Shown piece by piece: positions 13,993 through 22,174 of a stretch of DNA of 36,669 bases (positions are counted from its first letter, which is position 1; every line of letters starts with the position of its first letter). Source of the stretch: a virus; IMG/VR virus record IMGVR_UViG_3300032058_000130, positions 1-36,669 of that record. The stretch is one strand, 5' to 3'. A program made the position numbers and the translations under genes. The notes under the pieces were generated by a model that made no database searches, had not been told where the DNA came from, and saw nothing but the letters and a program-made list of their open reading frames with translations.

Positions 13993-16017
13993 ATGGCAGA
14001 AAAGCGACGCTATATCGTTGATTTAGAAGACTTCAATCTTGTCTTGCCGCGTGTACAAGCGACAGGGGTTTCGATTCTGTCTATCCAGCCCGTTGTAGAA
14101 AGCTGCACCGTTGAATGCGATGCGGCGATGGTAGAAACGCTGCGTCGCATTGATGGCGTGCGTGGGGTGTTCCCCGACTTTGAAGCGGAATTGCTACTTA
14201 CGCAGGCCGTTGCAGAGGCGGAGAACGATTATTGGGCGTTGGCCAACATCTGCAACCGTGTCGGTGAATACCGGTCAATCTGCACGGGCTACGGCGTCGA
14301 TATTTGCATTATCGACACGGGGTTTAACCCGATGCACGCCGATTTTGGGCGGAACAGCGAGTGCAATACAGAGCCGATACAGCACGATATTTCAGAATTG
14401 CAACTGTCAAACAAGCCGCTGTTTGGCAATTTTTACCCATATCAGTTGCCAAACAGCGGAAACAGTTATAAAACAAACGGCTGGCCGCATTGTGTAACGG
14501 CCTATACATACAACTACCAGTTCCCTATTGTCGGTATTGACGAATACACGTGGTTGAGCAATCCGGATGCAAGAAACAATGTTGAGTTCATTGTTCATTT
14601 GGAACAAACACAGGACGTTTCCGAAAGGTTGGATGCGTTCTTTCTGGCGTTGCAAACACAGCCGGAACTCAAAAATATGTTCATACGCGGTGTTACAGGG
14701 TTCACGATAACTAATATAGTCGGCGATATCGTGGCTCCGAGCGGGTCTGTGGTGGAGCGGGTATCGACATGCAGCGTCAAATACCGCGTTGATTATGCAA
14801 AAAAAAGCGACCTTCTGCCCTATCAATCCGGCGGCGTAATGGTAGCCAGGACTTCAGTGACGGATACAATGGCGGATAGTTTTGGCGGTCGAGCAATGGT
14901 CATCCGGCCTGCATTTTTTTCTTCCAATGGTATTGTCGTAACCAACAATTATTACGCATCATATTGGTCGGCAAATGAATATTTCTCGCGTTATCGGCAC
15001 GGCCAATGCGTTGCAGGATGTGCGGCGGGGACAATGTCCGGCATTGCAAAAGGGGCGCATCTTTATTTACTGCCGACAAGAGCATCAACATCGTCTGTCG
15101 CTGTGGCGATTGAAGACGTAATCCAATTTCATCAATTCAAACTCGCACATCAGATAAATCGACCCACCGTTGCGAATATGTCTTGGACGATTACGATGGA
15201 AAAAAGACTACTTACGCCGCAGGAGCAAGAAGAAATAACACGGTATTACAGTTATATTGCTGAATTGATGGATGATTCGGGGGTTGTTTGGGTTGCCGCC
15301 GCTGGCAACAGTAAAATGCGGTTGCCGGCAGAGCAATATCTGATGTTCCCACAGCAAATCCGTCCGTCCACATCGTTAAATGCAGGCGCAATCGACATCC
15401 AGAACCGGCTGGCCTATTTCAGCAATTACGGCGCAATCGTTGATGTATTTGCGCCAGGACATCGTGTCAAGACAGCTAAAACCTATGGGATGCAACTTAA
15501 TACAGCCATTTATTTGCTAAGCCCGTCTGAAGAAGAAGAGAATTATATGTCTATCAGTGGGACATCGGTTTCGTCGCCTTATACGGTTGGCGTTGTGGCG
15601 TGCGCCTTACAGGCGGGCAGGTTTGGGATATTCGCGTCAAAGTCGCAAACGCATCAATTCCGCCAATGGTTTTTGACGCACTATACTCGAGCGTGGAATA
15701 ACGTCAAGCATTTTAACAGCGCAATTTCGTTGTCAGAAGTGCGTTCCAACCCATCGCTGCTCGATAACCCGAATAACTGGTTTGACGGTTTCCCGCCAGA
15801 CGATAACGGCAGTCCGGCGAAACTGCTTTATCTGCCGAATGCGGTGTTTGTGCGGGGTAACCATTGGGAAATCCCAGCCGTGTCGCACAGTTATGAGATG
15901 AACATTAACGGAGAACCGGCGACCGTTTATGATAACTATGTGAGCGTCAATGGCGTGTTGTACGGGTATGGGCAGACATTCAAATTGGGTAATGTTGTGT
16001 GTAAGGTTAAAAACTAA
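13993..16017 (+). CDS. Subtilisin-like serine protease (S8) with large insertion
   Basis: 674 residues from ATG 13993 (an in-frame GTG at 13975 is less likely). All subtilase signatures are present: catalytic Asp108 in IDTG, His336 in HGQCVAG, oxyanion Asn439 in AAAGNS, nucleophile Ser525 in SGTSVSSP. An N-terminal I9-like propeptide precedes them (RYIVDLEDF ... GVRGVFPDFE). In normal subtilases the Asp and His motifs are roughly 30-50 residues apart; here about 228, so roughly 180-190 residues are inserted, with a helical ERLDAFFLALQTQPELKNMF segment. The C-terminal 130 residues look like an added beta domain. There is no signal peptide, so it is likely virion-attached or acts in the cell. 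The stop overlaps the next start by one base (TAATG), tying it to the GLUG protein. Likely roles: maturation of fibre or virion proteins, or cleavage of host surface proteins. Confidence 0.93.
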   Translation: MAEKRRYIVDLEDFNLVLPRVQATGVSILSIQPVVESCTVECDAAMVETLRRIDGVRGVFPDFEAELLLTQAVAEAENDYWALANICNRVGEYRSICTGYGVDICIIDTGFNPMHADFGRNSECNTEPIQHDISELQLSNKPLFGNFYPYQLPNSGNSYKTNGWPHCVTAYTYNYQFPIVGIDEYTWLSNPDARNNVEFIVHLEQTQDVSERLDAFFLALQTQPELKNMFIRGVTGFTITNIVGDIVAPSGSVVERVSTCSVKYRVDYAKKSDLLPYQSGGVMVARTSVTDTMADSFGGRAMVIRPAFFSSNGIVVTNNYYASYWSANEYFSRYRHGQCVAGCAAGTMSGIAKGAHLYLLPTRASTSSVAVAIEDVIQFHQFKLAHQINRPTVANMSWTITMEKRLLTPQEQEEITRYYSYIAELMDDSGVVWVAAAGNSKMRLPAEQYLMFPQQIRPSTSLNAGAIDIQNRLAYFSNYGAIVDVFAPGHRVKTAKTYGMQLNTAIYLLSPSEEEENYMSISGTSVSSPYTVGVVACALQAGRFGIFASKSQTHQFRQWFLTHYTRAWNNVKHFNSAISLSEVRSNPSLLDNPNNWFDGFPPDDNGSPAKLLYLPNAVFVRGNHWEIPAVSHSYEMNINGEPATVYDNYVSVNGVLYGYGQTFKLGNVVCKVKN

Positions 16018-17471
16018 TGCCTATTGTAGAAATGGGGTCAACGATGGAAGTGCGATATTTATTCGAGCTTGTCCAGATTGAAACGACAGGACGAGCGGAA
16101 ACGTATGTCTTGAAGAACGAGATTGACGCCTCGGCTACAATGCAGGCGGCTCCGGCGTGGGCGGCGTCCACTGTCTATGAAAAGTGGGAGGTTGTCCGCA
16201 CGGGCGGCAGCATCTATCAGTGCAAGCAGGCGCACACGTCGGGCGCATCGTTTGAAAGCGACAATTGGATACTCGTGCGGGCGGAAGTGCCGTTGTACAG
16301 TAATGCTTCGACCTACGCGGTCGGCGATGTCGTACGGTACCCGACCACAACGCCCGACGGCGTGTACCAGTGTAAAGTGGAGATTACCGCCGGCGAGGAG
16401 TGGAACTCCGCAAAGTGGGTCAAGATTGCCAATCTTGGCTCTACGATGCCTAACGGATATGTGGGCGTCTGCAGCACGTCGGGGGCGGCCTTTATCGGTA
16501 CGCTGGACGGCGGCGGTTATACGATTAGGCATTTATACCAGTGGTCGAATACGACAGAACAACACGGACTGTTTGGGTATTTAGGCGAAAACGGCGTGGT
16601 GCGAAACTTGTATTTTGCCAACGGTTGCCTGTACCGCTTTGGGACTGGGGGTATAACGGGGACCACGGGTTTGGTGGCGGCGAATTTTGTGACTCCGAGT
16701 TTTAAGCCAATTACAATACAAAACGTTCACGCCATTGACTGCTTATTGCAGGGTGGCAACAGAGTTGGGTCTTTTGTCGGAGAAGCAAATAGCTGTTTCA
16801 GGATATCAATCCAAGAGTGTTCGTCCAACGCCATCGTAAAATCGAATTCGTCGTTTGTAACGGGCGCTTTTGTCGGTGGTCTTGTTGGTAGCGGTGTTGT
16901 TGGTTATAAACCTTACGGTACCGGAATAAAGAGATGTTTGTTTAACGGGTCTTTGTACGGCAATTCGTCAACGAAAGCGCATGTGGGTGGGCTGTATGGC
17001 GGTTTTAGTGCTACTACTTCAGCCATATGCGCCGAGGATTGTATCTTTTCAGGCAGTATAACCGGCTCGGTGGTAAAAGCAGGTGGGATTGCGGCTACGG
17101 CGTTAAGCCAAGACGGGAATTATTACATTAAAGCCTGCCTGAACACGGGGACTATATCTCTGGCGGCGGGAACAAAATACGGGATAAATGAGAACATCGG
17201 CTATGTCGAGAACTGCTATTACGATACGCAGACCACCGGATGCACTGATAGGCCAACGCAGCAGCGCACGACAGAGCAAATGAAAAAACGGAGCTTTCTG
17301 GTCGGGCTGGATTTTGACAGGATATGGTATCTGCCAAAATCGCCTGTTATCGCAAGCCCGTTTAACGGCGGTTATCCCATCCAGCGACATTGGATAGACA
17401 TTCAGTCCTCCGGCGTATCCGGCGGCAGTAATATGCGTGGCGCTGCGTCGCTACTGGGGTTTGGATTATGA
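16017..17471 (+). CDS. Putative fibre or adhesion protein with carbohydrate-binding and GLUG-like repeats
   Basis: 484 residues from ATG 16017, sharing one base with the protease stop. Two short repeats at about residues 46-88 and 92-135 share the pattern STVYxxGxVV..GxIYQCK..HTSG..xxxxW, like the chitin-binding (CBM5/12) type fold. From about residue 145 comes a beta-helix-like region with GLUG motif features: GTLDGGGYTIRHLY, HGLFGYLGENGVVRNLYF, then VGGLVGSGV and VGGLYGGFSA. GLUG repeats occur in bacterial surface proteins and adhesins. Tail end unrecognised. A receptor-binding or tail-fibre protein is most likely; it may also be a substrate of the coupled protease. Confidence 0.75.
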   Translation: MPIVEMGSTMEVRYLFELVQIETTGRAETYVLKNEIDASATMQAAPAWAASTVYEKWEVVRTGGSIYQCKQAHTSGASFESDNWILVRAEVPLYSNASTYAVGDVVRYPTTTPDGVYQCKVEITAGEEWNSAKWVKIANLGSTMPNGYVGVCSTSGAAFIGTLDGGGYTIRHLYQWSNTTEQHGLFGYLGENGVVRNLYFANGCLYRFGTGGITGTTGLVAANFVTPSFKPITIQNVHAIDCLLQGGNRVGSFVGEANSCFRISIQECSSNAIVKSNSSFVTGAFVGGLVGSGVVGYKPYGTGIKRCLFNGSLYGNSSTKAHVGGLYGGFSATTSAICAEDCIFSGSITGSVVKAGGIAATALSQDGNYYIKACLNTGTISLAAGTKYGINENIGYVENCYYDTQTTGCTDRPTQQRTTEQMKKRSFLVGLDFDRIWYLPKSPVIASPFNGGYPIQRHWIDIQSSGVSGGSNMRGAASLLGFGL

Positions 17472-17495
17472 TAACTGAGCATGTGGAGATAAACA

Positions 17496-17867
17496 ATGAG
17501 TACACGAATTATTGGAACAATTTATCCTATCAGCGGCGATTTGGGAAACGCCCCTGCCGCGATTTGGGTGGACCCCTTCACGGGCAAGGTCTGGCACCCC
17601 GCCGATAAGAAGTTTAAGGAACAATCCGCAGTCGCAACACAGGCGGAGTTGATGGTGCCCTTAGGCAATGCCCTTACGCATACAGGGGGGTTTCTACTGA
17701 AACGACCGGATGGGATGGCTATCGACCACGTGTGTGATGTGCTGTTGTTTTCATACAGCGGCGGCGCCTACACACGAGTGTTAGGACCCGACGGTGCACA
17801 GCGCATTGGGCGCGTTGTCGGTGGGTATAAGGCGGTCAACCCAGAGGTATATCCGCACCTAAAATAA
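17496..17867 (+). CDS. Hypothetical virion-region protein
   Basis: 123 residues from ATG 17496 with GGAG (17485-17488) at 7 nt. Beta-rich sequence containing AAIWVDPFTGKVWHPADKKF and a C-terminal GGYKAVNPEVYPHLK. Placed between the fibre-like gene and the adaptor gene with short spacers. Family not recognised; a minor structural protein is the likeliest role. Confidence 0.7.
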   Translation: MSTRIIGTIYPISGDLGNAPAAIWVDPFTGKVWHPADKKFKEQSAVATQAELMVPLGNALTHTGGFLLKRPDGMAIDHVCDVLLFSYSGGAYTRVLGPDGAQRIGRVVGGYKAVNPEVYPHLK

Positions 17868-17887
17868 CCCCGAAAGCGAGGTAACTT

Positions 17888-18811
17888 ATGCCGCTGTCTG
17901 ACTACAACGTATCGCGGCTGTTTCTCTACCGCGCGGTACAGGAAGCGCGTACGAATATCGACGAGCCGGGGGTCAGCGCCAAGTACACGGACGCTATGCT
18001 TCTGGATAAGATACAACAGGCGTACACGATGGTACTGGGAGAACTGCGCCGCAATGCGCAATCTCCGGTTGTTATTCCATTCCCTGTAACACTGGAAGCG
18101 GGGAAACACGAATACCCCCTCCCCTACCATATTGCAGGCGTCCACTCCGTGTTCGAGGAAGACAACTTCAAGGGACGTTTGTTCTGGCACAGCCGCAGCC
18201 GGTACAGCCCCTACGGACCCGGTGTACGGATAGAGGGGACGACGCTCATTGTCCCGAACCCAGACGAACTGGCCGGCACCGAGCTTACGGTGGAGTGTCT
18301 TCCAGGAGGCGCGGCTACCTTCCACATCGGAACGTTCAGTAGTACGGCTGTATCTGAAGACCGCAAGACGATAACCCTGCCGCAACAGCACACCCTGTTA
18401 TTGGGGGCGTTGGATACCCGTCGTCACGCCTATATCGGCTCGCTTATCCGTGTCGTAGGGTCGGATGGGTACAGCGGAATGGAAGAACACCTTATTGTCG
18501 CCTACAATCGCGATACACGACAGGCCACCCTCCAGACGCCCATTGACAACGCGCCGCTGGGCGGCCCGAACAATGCGCTCTATGAGATAGCCCCGCTTAT
18601 CTACATTGGACTTGACCACGTCGTCGGCCTCTACGTAGCGCGCTGGATAGCGGGAATCGAGGGCCACACCTCCCGCGCACGAGAGCTGGCTCGGATGTAT
18701 GCCGATGGGATGCGCGTCGTGCGCCTGAACGCATTCTATTCCCGAGTGGACGAATCCCTGAAAGTACGAGGCGATACACACGACCGCAGACGTTATATGA
18801 CAAGGGGATAA
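17888..18811 (+). CDS. Putative head-tail adaptor (tail tubular A-like) protein
   Basis: 307 residues from ATG 17888, with GAGG about 6 nt upstream. The N-terminus has a helix pair (YTDAMLLDKIQQAYTMVLGE) in the style of head-completion and adaptor proteins that bind beneath the portal. A beta middle follows (YPLPYHIAGVHSVFEEDNF), and a C-terminal helix (YVARWIAGIEGHTSRARELA) such as closes T7 gp11-type and related adaptors. This order (terminase, portal, capsid, adaptor, nozzle) fits a short-tailed phage. The assignment rests on layout and pattern, not on a diagnostic motif. Confidence 0.6.
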   Translation: MPLSDYNVSRLFLYRAVQEARTNIDEPGVSAKYTDAMLLDKIQQAYTMVLGELRRNAQSPVVIPFPVTLEAGKHEYPLPYHIAGVHSVFEEDNFKGRLFWHSRSRYSPYGPGVRIEGTTLIVPNPDELAGTELTVECLPGGAATFHIGTFSSTAVSEDRKTITLPQQHTLLLGALDTRRHAYIGSLIRVVGSDGYSGMEEHLIVAYNRDTRQATLQTPIDNAPLGGPNNALYEIAPLIYIGLDHVVGLYVARWIAGIEGHTSRARELARMYADGMRVVRLNAFYSRVDESLKVRGDTHDRRRYMTRG

Positions 18812-18814
18812 CCA

Positions 18815-20617
18815 ATGGCGCAGCAATTCACCCAGAGCGGGCATAACGTTCGGTATATCCCTACCACCCCGCCTACCGGCGATTACCACAGTGCACCGGC
18901 AGGAAACCGCGGACTGCGACTGCGCCCGCTGACTGGAGCTGGAGCCGCAGTACGTCCGATCGTGGTTCCAGATATGGTTCAGCAGGCAGATGCAGGTATG
19001 GACACAACGTTCCTCTACGCCAAAAGTCCAGACGGGCAAATACAAGGGATGTTGGGGTATATAGACGACCTGTCGTTTGGGGACATCGCCTCGAAGTTTG
19101 CGGCGCTGATTCCGCAGATGAACCCCTTTGACGGCCTCCCCCAAATGCCTATCCCCGCGCTGACGATACCAAAATACAGAGGCACCCCGGCTCCTGTTGC
19201 ACCCGCTATACCATCTGGAACCACGGGCGGTGGAAGCACGCCTTCATCGGATTTCTCGTCGTATTATCAATCGCCGTCGTCCACACAGGGGGGTATCCAG
19301 ACCTCTACAGAGCTGCCGTCGTTTCCGCCTTCAAGTAGTGAGCCGAGCGGCGATAGCAGCAGCAGTAGTGAAGTTGTATATCGTTGTTGGAAGAAATATG
19401 TGTTTGCAAATACCTGGTGCGGGAGCCCTCCTTATTATCTGGAATCGCACCTATGCTTACCAGAGGGTGTATTGCCGGGTGGAACGGGCGATACGTGCAT
19501 ACCCCATACTCATTGTGGAATGTCGTCCAAGTGGGTATTGATGCCGGATACGTATCCGACCGCCGGCGCTTGCTACACGGAATGTAGGAGCGCGTTCTGG
19601 GAGTGTTGGGAGAATAACAAGTACAACGCCGAAGATAGGGATTGTAGTGGTACCCCTTATTATACAGAAAGACGGTGCGTGCCGCAGGGTAATTGGGGTT
19701 ATGTTTATTATCCAACGCCTGCTGCGTGCTGTCGTCCAGTTGGAGAACCGGGGTTGGTTAGTTATTATGAAAGAGAGGAATTGGTTTATACAACACTATA
19801 TACTTCCTATAGCGCATGTACAGATGATTGTGAGGAATCAAGTTCGCCCTCATCCTCAGAACCTCCGTCATCCGATGGTTTTCAGTCTTCTTCTTTGACT
19901 TCTTCGTCGTCGTCATCCTCGTCATCATCGAGTTCTTCCTCCTCCTCGTCATCATCGTCGTCTTCATCGAGTAGTAGTAGTAGTAGCAGTAGTAGTAGTA
20001 GCAGCAGCAGCAGTGTTGGAGTAGCGAACCCGTGTCCTATTTTGGTTGCAACGCCACGTTCGGCTACAGTTACGCCGAGCGGTGTTTTATATTGTGACGC
20101 GTGTGGCGGTCCTGGATGTGTACATAACTACTCAGATTTCTATGACATAAATGGGGTGAGTGTGCATTGTCCATATAACAGCTCGTCGCAATGTACGTGG
20201 GGGTACACGTTTCCTCCAGACCTTGAAGCGGACCTTATTCTATATCGAGTAAAGAATATGTACTCAGAATCCCCATGTGTTGGAAGCTCTTATGGTAGGG
20301 CCGAATGGTGGGGGCATCCTCCCTATGGGTATGTATCTGTGTCTTCTGTGTTTTCTGGCGGTGTCTATAAGTTAATGCTGGGTGCAACGTACTTTCGTAA
20401 TACAGTTCCGCCTTTAGAAGTTCCGTCTTTCGGTGTATCTGGAGAAGTTGAAACAAGCGCAACAGGTATCTTTGATATTCGTGGGAAATCTTATACTCTC
20501 CCTGTCTATCCAGGTGGTAGTTGTGCTGGTTTCTGTGTGACAGAAGGGGGCGGTTGTGCCAACTGGATAGGCGAGTGTTTGAATGAGGCGTCGCTTACTG
20601 TTACGTTTTCGCGTTAG
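18815..20617 (+). CDS. Cysteine-rich virion protein with 38-serine linker
   Basis: 600 residues from ATG 18815, with AAGGGG (18802-18807) at 7 nt. Layout: N-terminal 120 residues of ordinary phage-like sequence; Pro/Ser/Thr-rich linker to about 190; a cysteine-rich domain about 190-340 with repeated WxxCW and CYTEC features; a polyserine run of 38 consecutive Ser (codons 19901-20014); a second Cys-rich beta domain to the end. Serine codons mix all six types. From about 19380 the DNA is more AT-rich than the N-terminal part, suggesting that the C-terminal part was acquired. Two copies of the 14-bp motif lie within the first 140 codons. The next genes are glycan-modifying enzymes, so the serine stretch may be glycosylated; that is inference. 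Probably an exposed fibre or decoration protein. Confidence 0.78.
   Translation: MAQQFTQSGHNVRYIPTTPPTGDYHSAPAGNRGLRLRPLTGAGAAVRPIVVPDMVQQADAGMDTTFLYAKSPDGQIQGMLGYIDDLSFGDIASKFAALIPQMNPFDGLPQMPIPALTIPKYRGTPAPVAPAIPSGTTGGGSTPSSDFSSYYQSPSSTQGGIQTSTELPSFPPSSSEPSGDSSSSSEVVYRCWKKYVFANTWCGSPPYYLESHLCLPEGVLPGGTGDTCIPHTHCGMSSKWVLMPDTYPTAGACYTECRSAFWECWENNKYNAEDRDCSGTPYYTERRCVPQGNWGYVYYPTPAACCRPVGEPGLVSYYEREELVYTTLYTSYSACTDDCEESSSPSSSEPPSSDGFQSSSLTSSSSSSSSSSSSSSSSSSSSSSSSSSSSSSSSSSSSSSVGVANPCPILVATPRSATVTPSGVLYCDACGGPGCVHNYSDFYDINGVSVHCPYNSSSQCTWGYTFPPDLEADLILYRVKNMYSESPCVGSSYGRAEWWGHPPYGYVSVSSVFSGGVYKLMLGATYFRNTVPPLEVPSFGVSGEVETSATGIFDIRGKSYTLPVYPGGSCAGFCVTEGGGCANWIGECLNEASLTVTFSR
18960..18973 (-). 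repeat. Dispersed 14-bp motif, copy 5 (one mismatch)
   Basis: ATCTGGAACCACGA on the - strand, inside the N-terminal coding part of the Ser/Cys-rich gene, reading through VVPD. Confidence 0.7.
19213..19226 (+). repeat. Dispersed 14-bp motif, copy 6
   Basis: Exact ATCTGGAACCACGG inside the Ser/Cys-rich gene, translated as SGTTG. Confidence 0.85.
19901..20014 (+). repeat. Serine-codon tract, 38 codons
   Basis: 114 bases of uninterrupted serine codons. The first 23 are TCN apart from one AGT; the last 15 are AGT or AGC. Adjacent units differ, so the tract is not a clean trinucleotide repeat, which argues for selection at the protein level. Confidence 0.9.
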
Positions 20618-20625
20618 TTAGATAT

Positions 20626-20979
20626 ATGCAGTGTGAAATCAAGCAAAAAAATAAAGATAAATCCAGATTCTTCTGCGCGTATAAGAATGCGTGGATATAC
20701 CACTCGTTCTGTGTAGATATGGCGTGCGAGCGTATGGTTGGCGGCGTAGGCGACCTGCCGCCGTTGGCAGAGCAGATAAAGTCGGTGGCGTCGGCGGCGC
20801 TGCAGCAGATAGCGGCGGGCAATCCGCAGCGAACGCCGGAAGAAGTGGAGCGGCTTAAGGCGATATGCGAGGAATGTGAATGGTATATGCCGGACAAGAT
20901 ACGGTGTCGTAAGTGTGGGTGTTATCTGAACGTGAAACGGAGATGGGCGACAGCGAGCTGTCCGTTAGGGAAATGGTAG
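20626..20979 (+). CDS. Small zinc-ribbon protein of the CPLGKW type
   Basis: 117 residues from ATG 20626; no clear ribosome site, and an internal ATG at 20719 is possible. The C-terminal 36 residues hold four metal-binding pairs or singles: CEEC, CRKCGC, and a final CPLGKW. The pattern CxxC ... RCxxCGC ... CPxGKW is a recurrent small zinc-binding protein type in phages; as I recall it often sits next to glycosyltransferases, as here. Two bases separate it from the next gene. Confidence 0.65.
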   Translation: MQCEIKQKNKDKSRFFCAYKNAWIYHSFCVDMACERMVGGVGDLPPLAEQIKSVASAALQQIAAGNPQRTPEEVERLKAICEECEWYMPDKIRCRKCGCYLNVKRRWATASCPLGKW

Positions 20980-20980
20980 T

Positions 20981-22174
20981 ATGCAGAAGACAGAAGAGCC
21001 GTTGGTAACGATTATCATCAACACGGATGGGCGGTGCCCCAACTTGTTGGAAGAAGCGTTGTGGTGCGCGCTGAATCAGACGTATAAGAATATACGGGTA
21101 CATGTTGTATGTACGCATCCTGATGGCGTGCGGTTGGCGATACCGGATGCACGGGTGCGTATTTTCAACGTGGAGCCGTTTCCCAGATTTCCGTACCAAT
21201 TGCTGTGGTCGGTGGAACAGATACAAGAGGGGTTGTGGTGTACGTTGGATTCGGATGACCTTATTTTTCCGCATCACGTAGAAACAATGGTTAAAGCCGC
21301 CTTGCCCGTGATAGATAGAGAACAGTTATGGGAAAAGGACGGGTGGTGCGTGCGCAGCGCGTATGCGATGGCGGCAGCCAAGAATACGCCGATACAGGAG
21401 TTCTCCCCGAGCTGGGTACGCTGCTTATATACGCCGCTAACCAACGCACAGAGGGAGTTTTTGCGGGGGTATATACTGCGACTCTTAAGCAATGGTTCGT
21501 TTGATGTGCATATTAAAAACACATTCCGAGAATATAAAGGGGCCAACATGATGTGGCCGCCTACCTATGTGTACCGGCTTGGGTTGTCTTACCACATCAG
21601 TCGGGAATATCTGCGAAATCCGAGCGCTGTTGTGCCAGAGCGTTTGGAGCCGTTTCGACCGTGTATTCGGGTTGACTTTGGAGAGATACACCGGATATAT
21701 ACGACATATTGCACGCATAGGAAGGGGTGGTCGTTGGAGCGGCGTGAATGGATGCGATTGCTGAAGTGGGCGCATAAAATGGGGATACAACGTCTCTGTG
21801 AGTTCGGGTCTGGATTAACTACTATATTGCTGGACACCGTCGGGCGATTGGCGGTCAGTTACGAAACATCGCCGATATGGAAAAAACATACAGAAGAATG
21901 GATGCAGAAGACGGGTATCGTACAGCTATGGGATGGAATAGACGTACCCAACTTATCGCCCTATGATGCGGTGTTTATCGACGGACCGCGGGGGGGTAGA
22001 AATCGGCGGCCTGTTTATGCGGCAGTGGGACAAAGAGGCCCCTACTATGTGATAGCGCACGATGCACAGCGAAGCCCAGATTGTGACTATATCAAAACGT
22101 ATCTGCTTCCGTACTATACGGTAAGGAAAACATCTGGACAACTGTTGTTATTAACGAGAAAGATACAGCGATGA
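20981..22174 (+). CDS. Glycosyltransferase (GT2-like) fused to a class I methyltransferase-like domain
   Basis: 397 residues from ATG 20981. The N-terminal part (about 1-110) has the family 2 GT-A pattern: PLVTIIINTDGRCPNLLEEA, LNQTYKNIRVHVVC, and CTLDSDD with the metal-binding DSDD at residues 90-93. The middle is unassigned. The C-terminal part (about 260-397) resembles a SAM-dependent methyltransferase: CEFGSGLTT (273-281), VSYETSP and YDAVFIDGPRGGR (328-340). A GT-A domain transfers a sugar from a nucleotide sugar; the second domain could methylate the glycan. It overlaps the next gene by 4 bases (ATGA) and follows the Ser-rich virion gene with one small gene between. Confidence 0.75.
   Translation: MQKTEEPLVTIIINTDGRCPNLLEEALWCALNQTYKNIRVHVVCTHPDGVRLAIPDARVRIFNVEPFPRFPYQLLWSVEQIQEGLWCTLDSDDLIFPHHVETMVKAALPVIDREQLWEKDGWCVRSAYAMAAAKNTPIQEFSPSWVRCLYTPLTNAQREFLRGYILRLLSNGSFDVHIKNTFREYKGANMMWPPTYVYRLGLSYHISREYLRNPSAVVPERLEPFRPCIRVDFGEIHRIYTTYCTHRKGWSLERREWMRLLKWAHKMGIQRLCEFGSGLTTILLDTVGRLAVSYETSPIWKKHTEEWMQKTGIVQLWDGIDVPNLSPYDAVFIDGPRGGRNRRPVYAAVGQRGPYYVIAHDAQRSPDCDYIKTYLLPYYTVRKTSGQLLLLTRKIQR

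Noticed and set aside
18815-20617. Diversity-generating retroelement variable region in the Cys-rich protein
   Set aside because: No template repeat or reverse transcriptase gene was found in the window.
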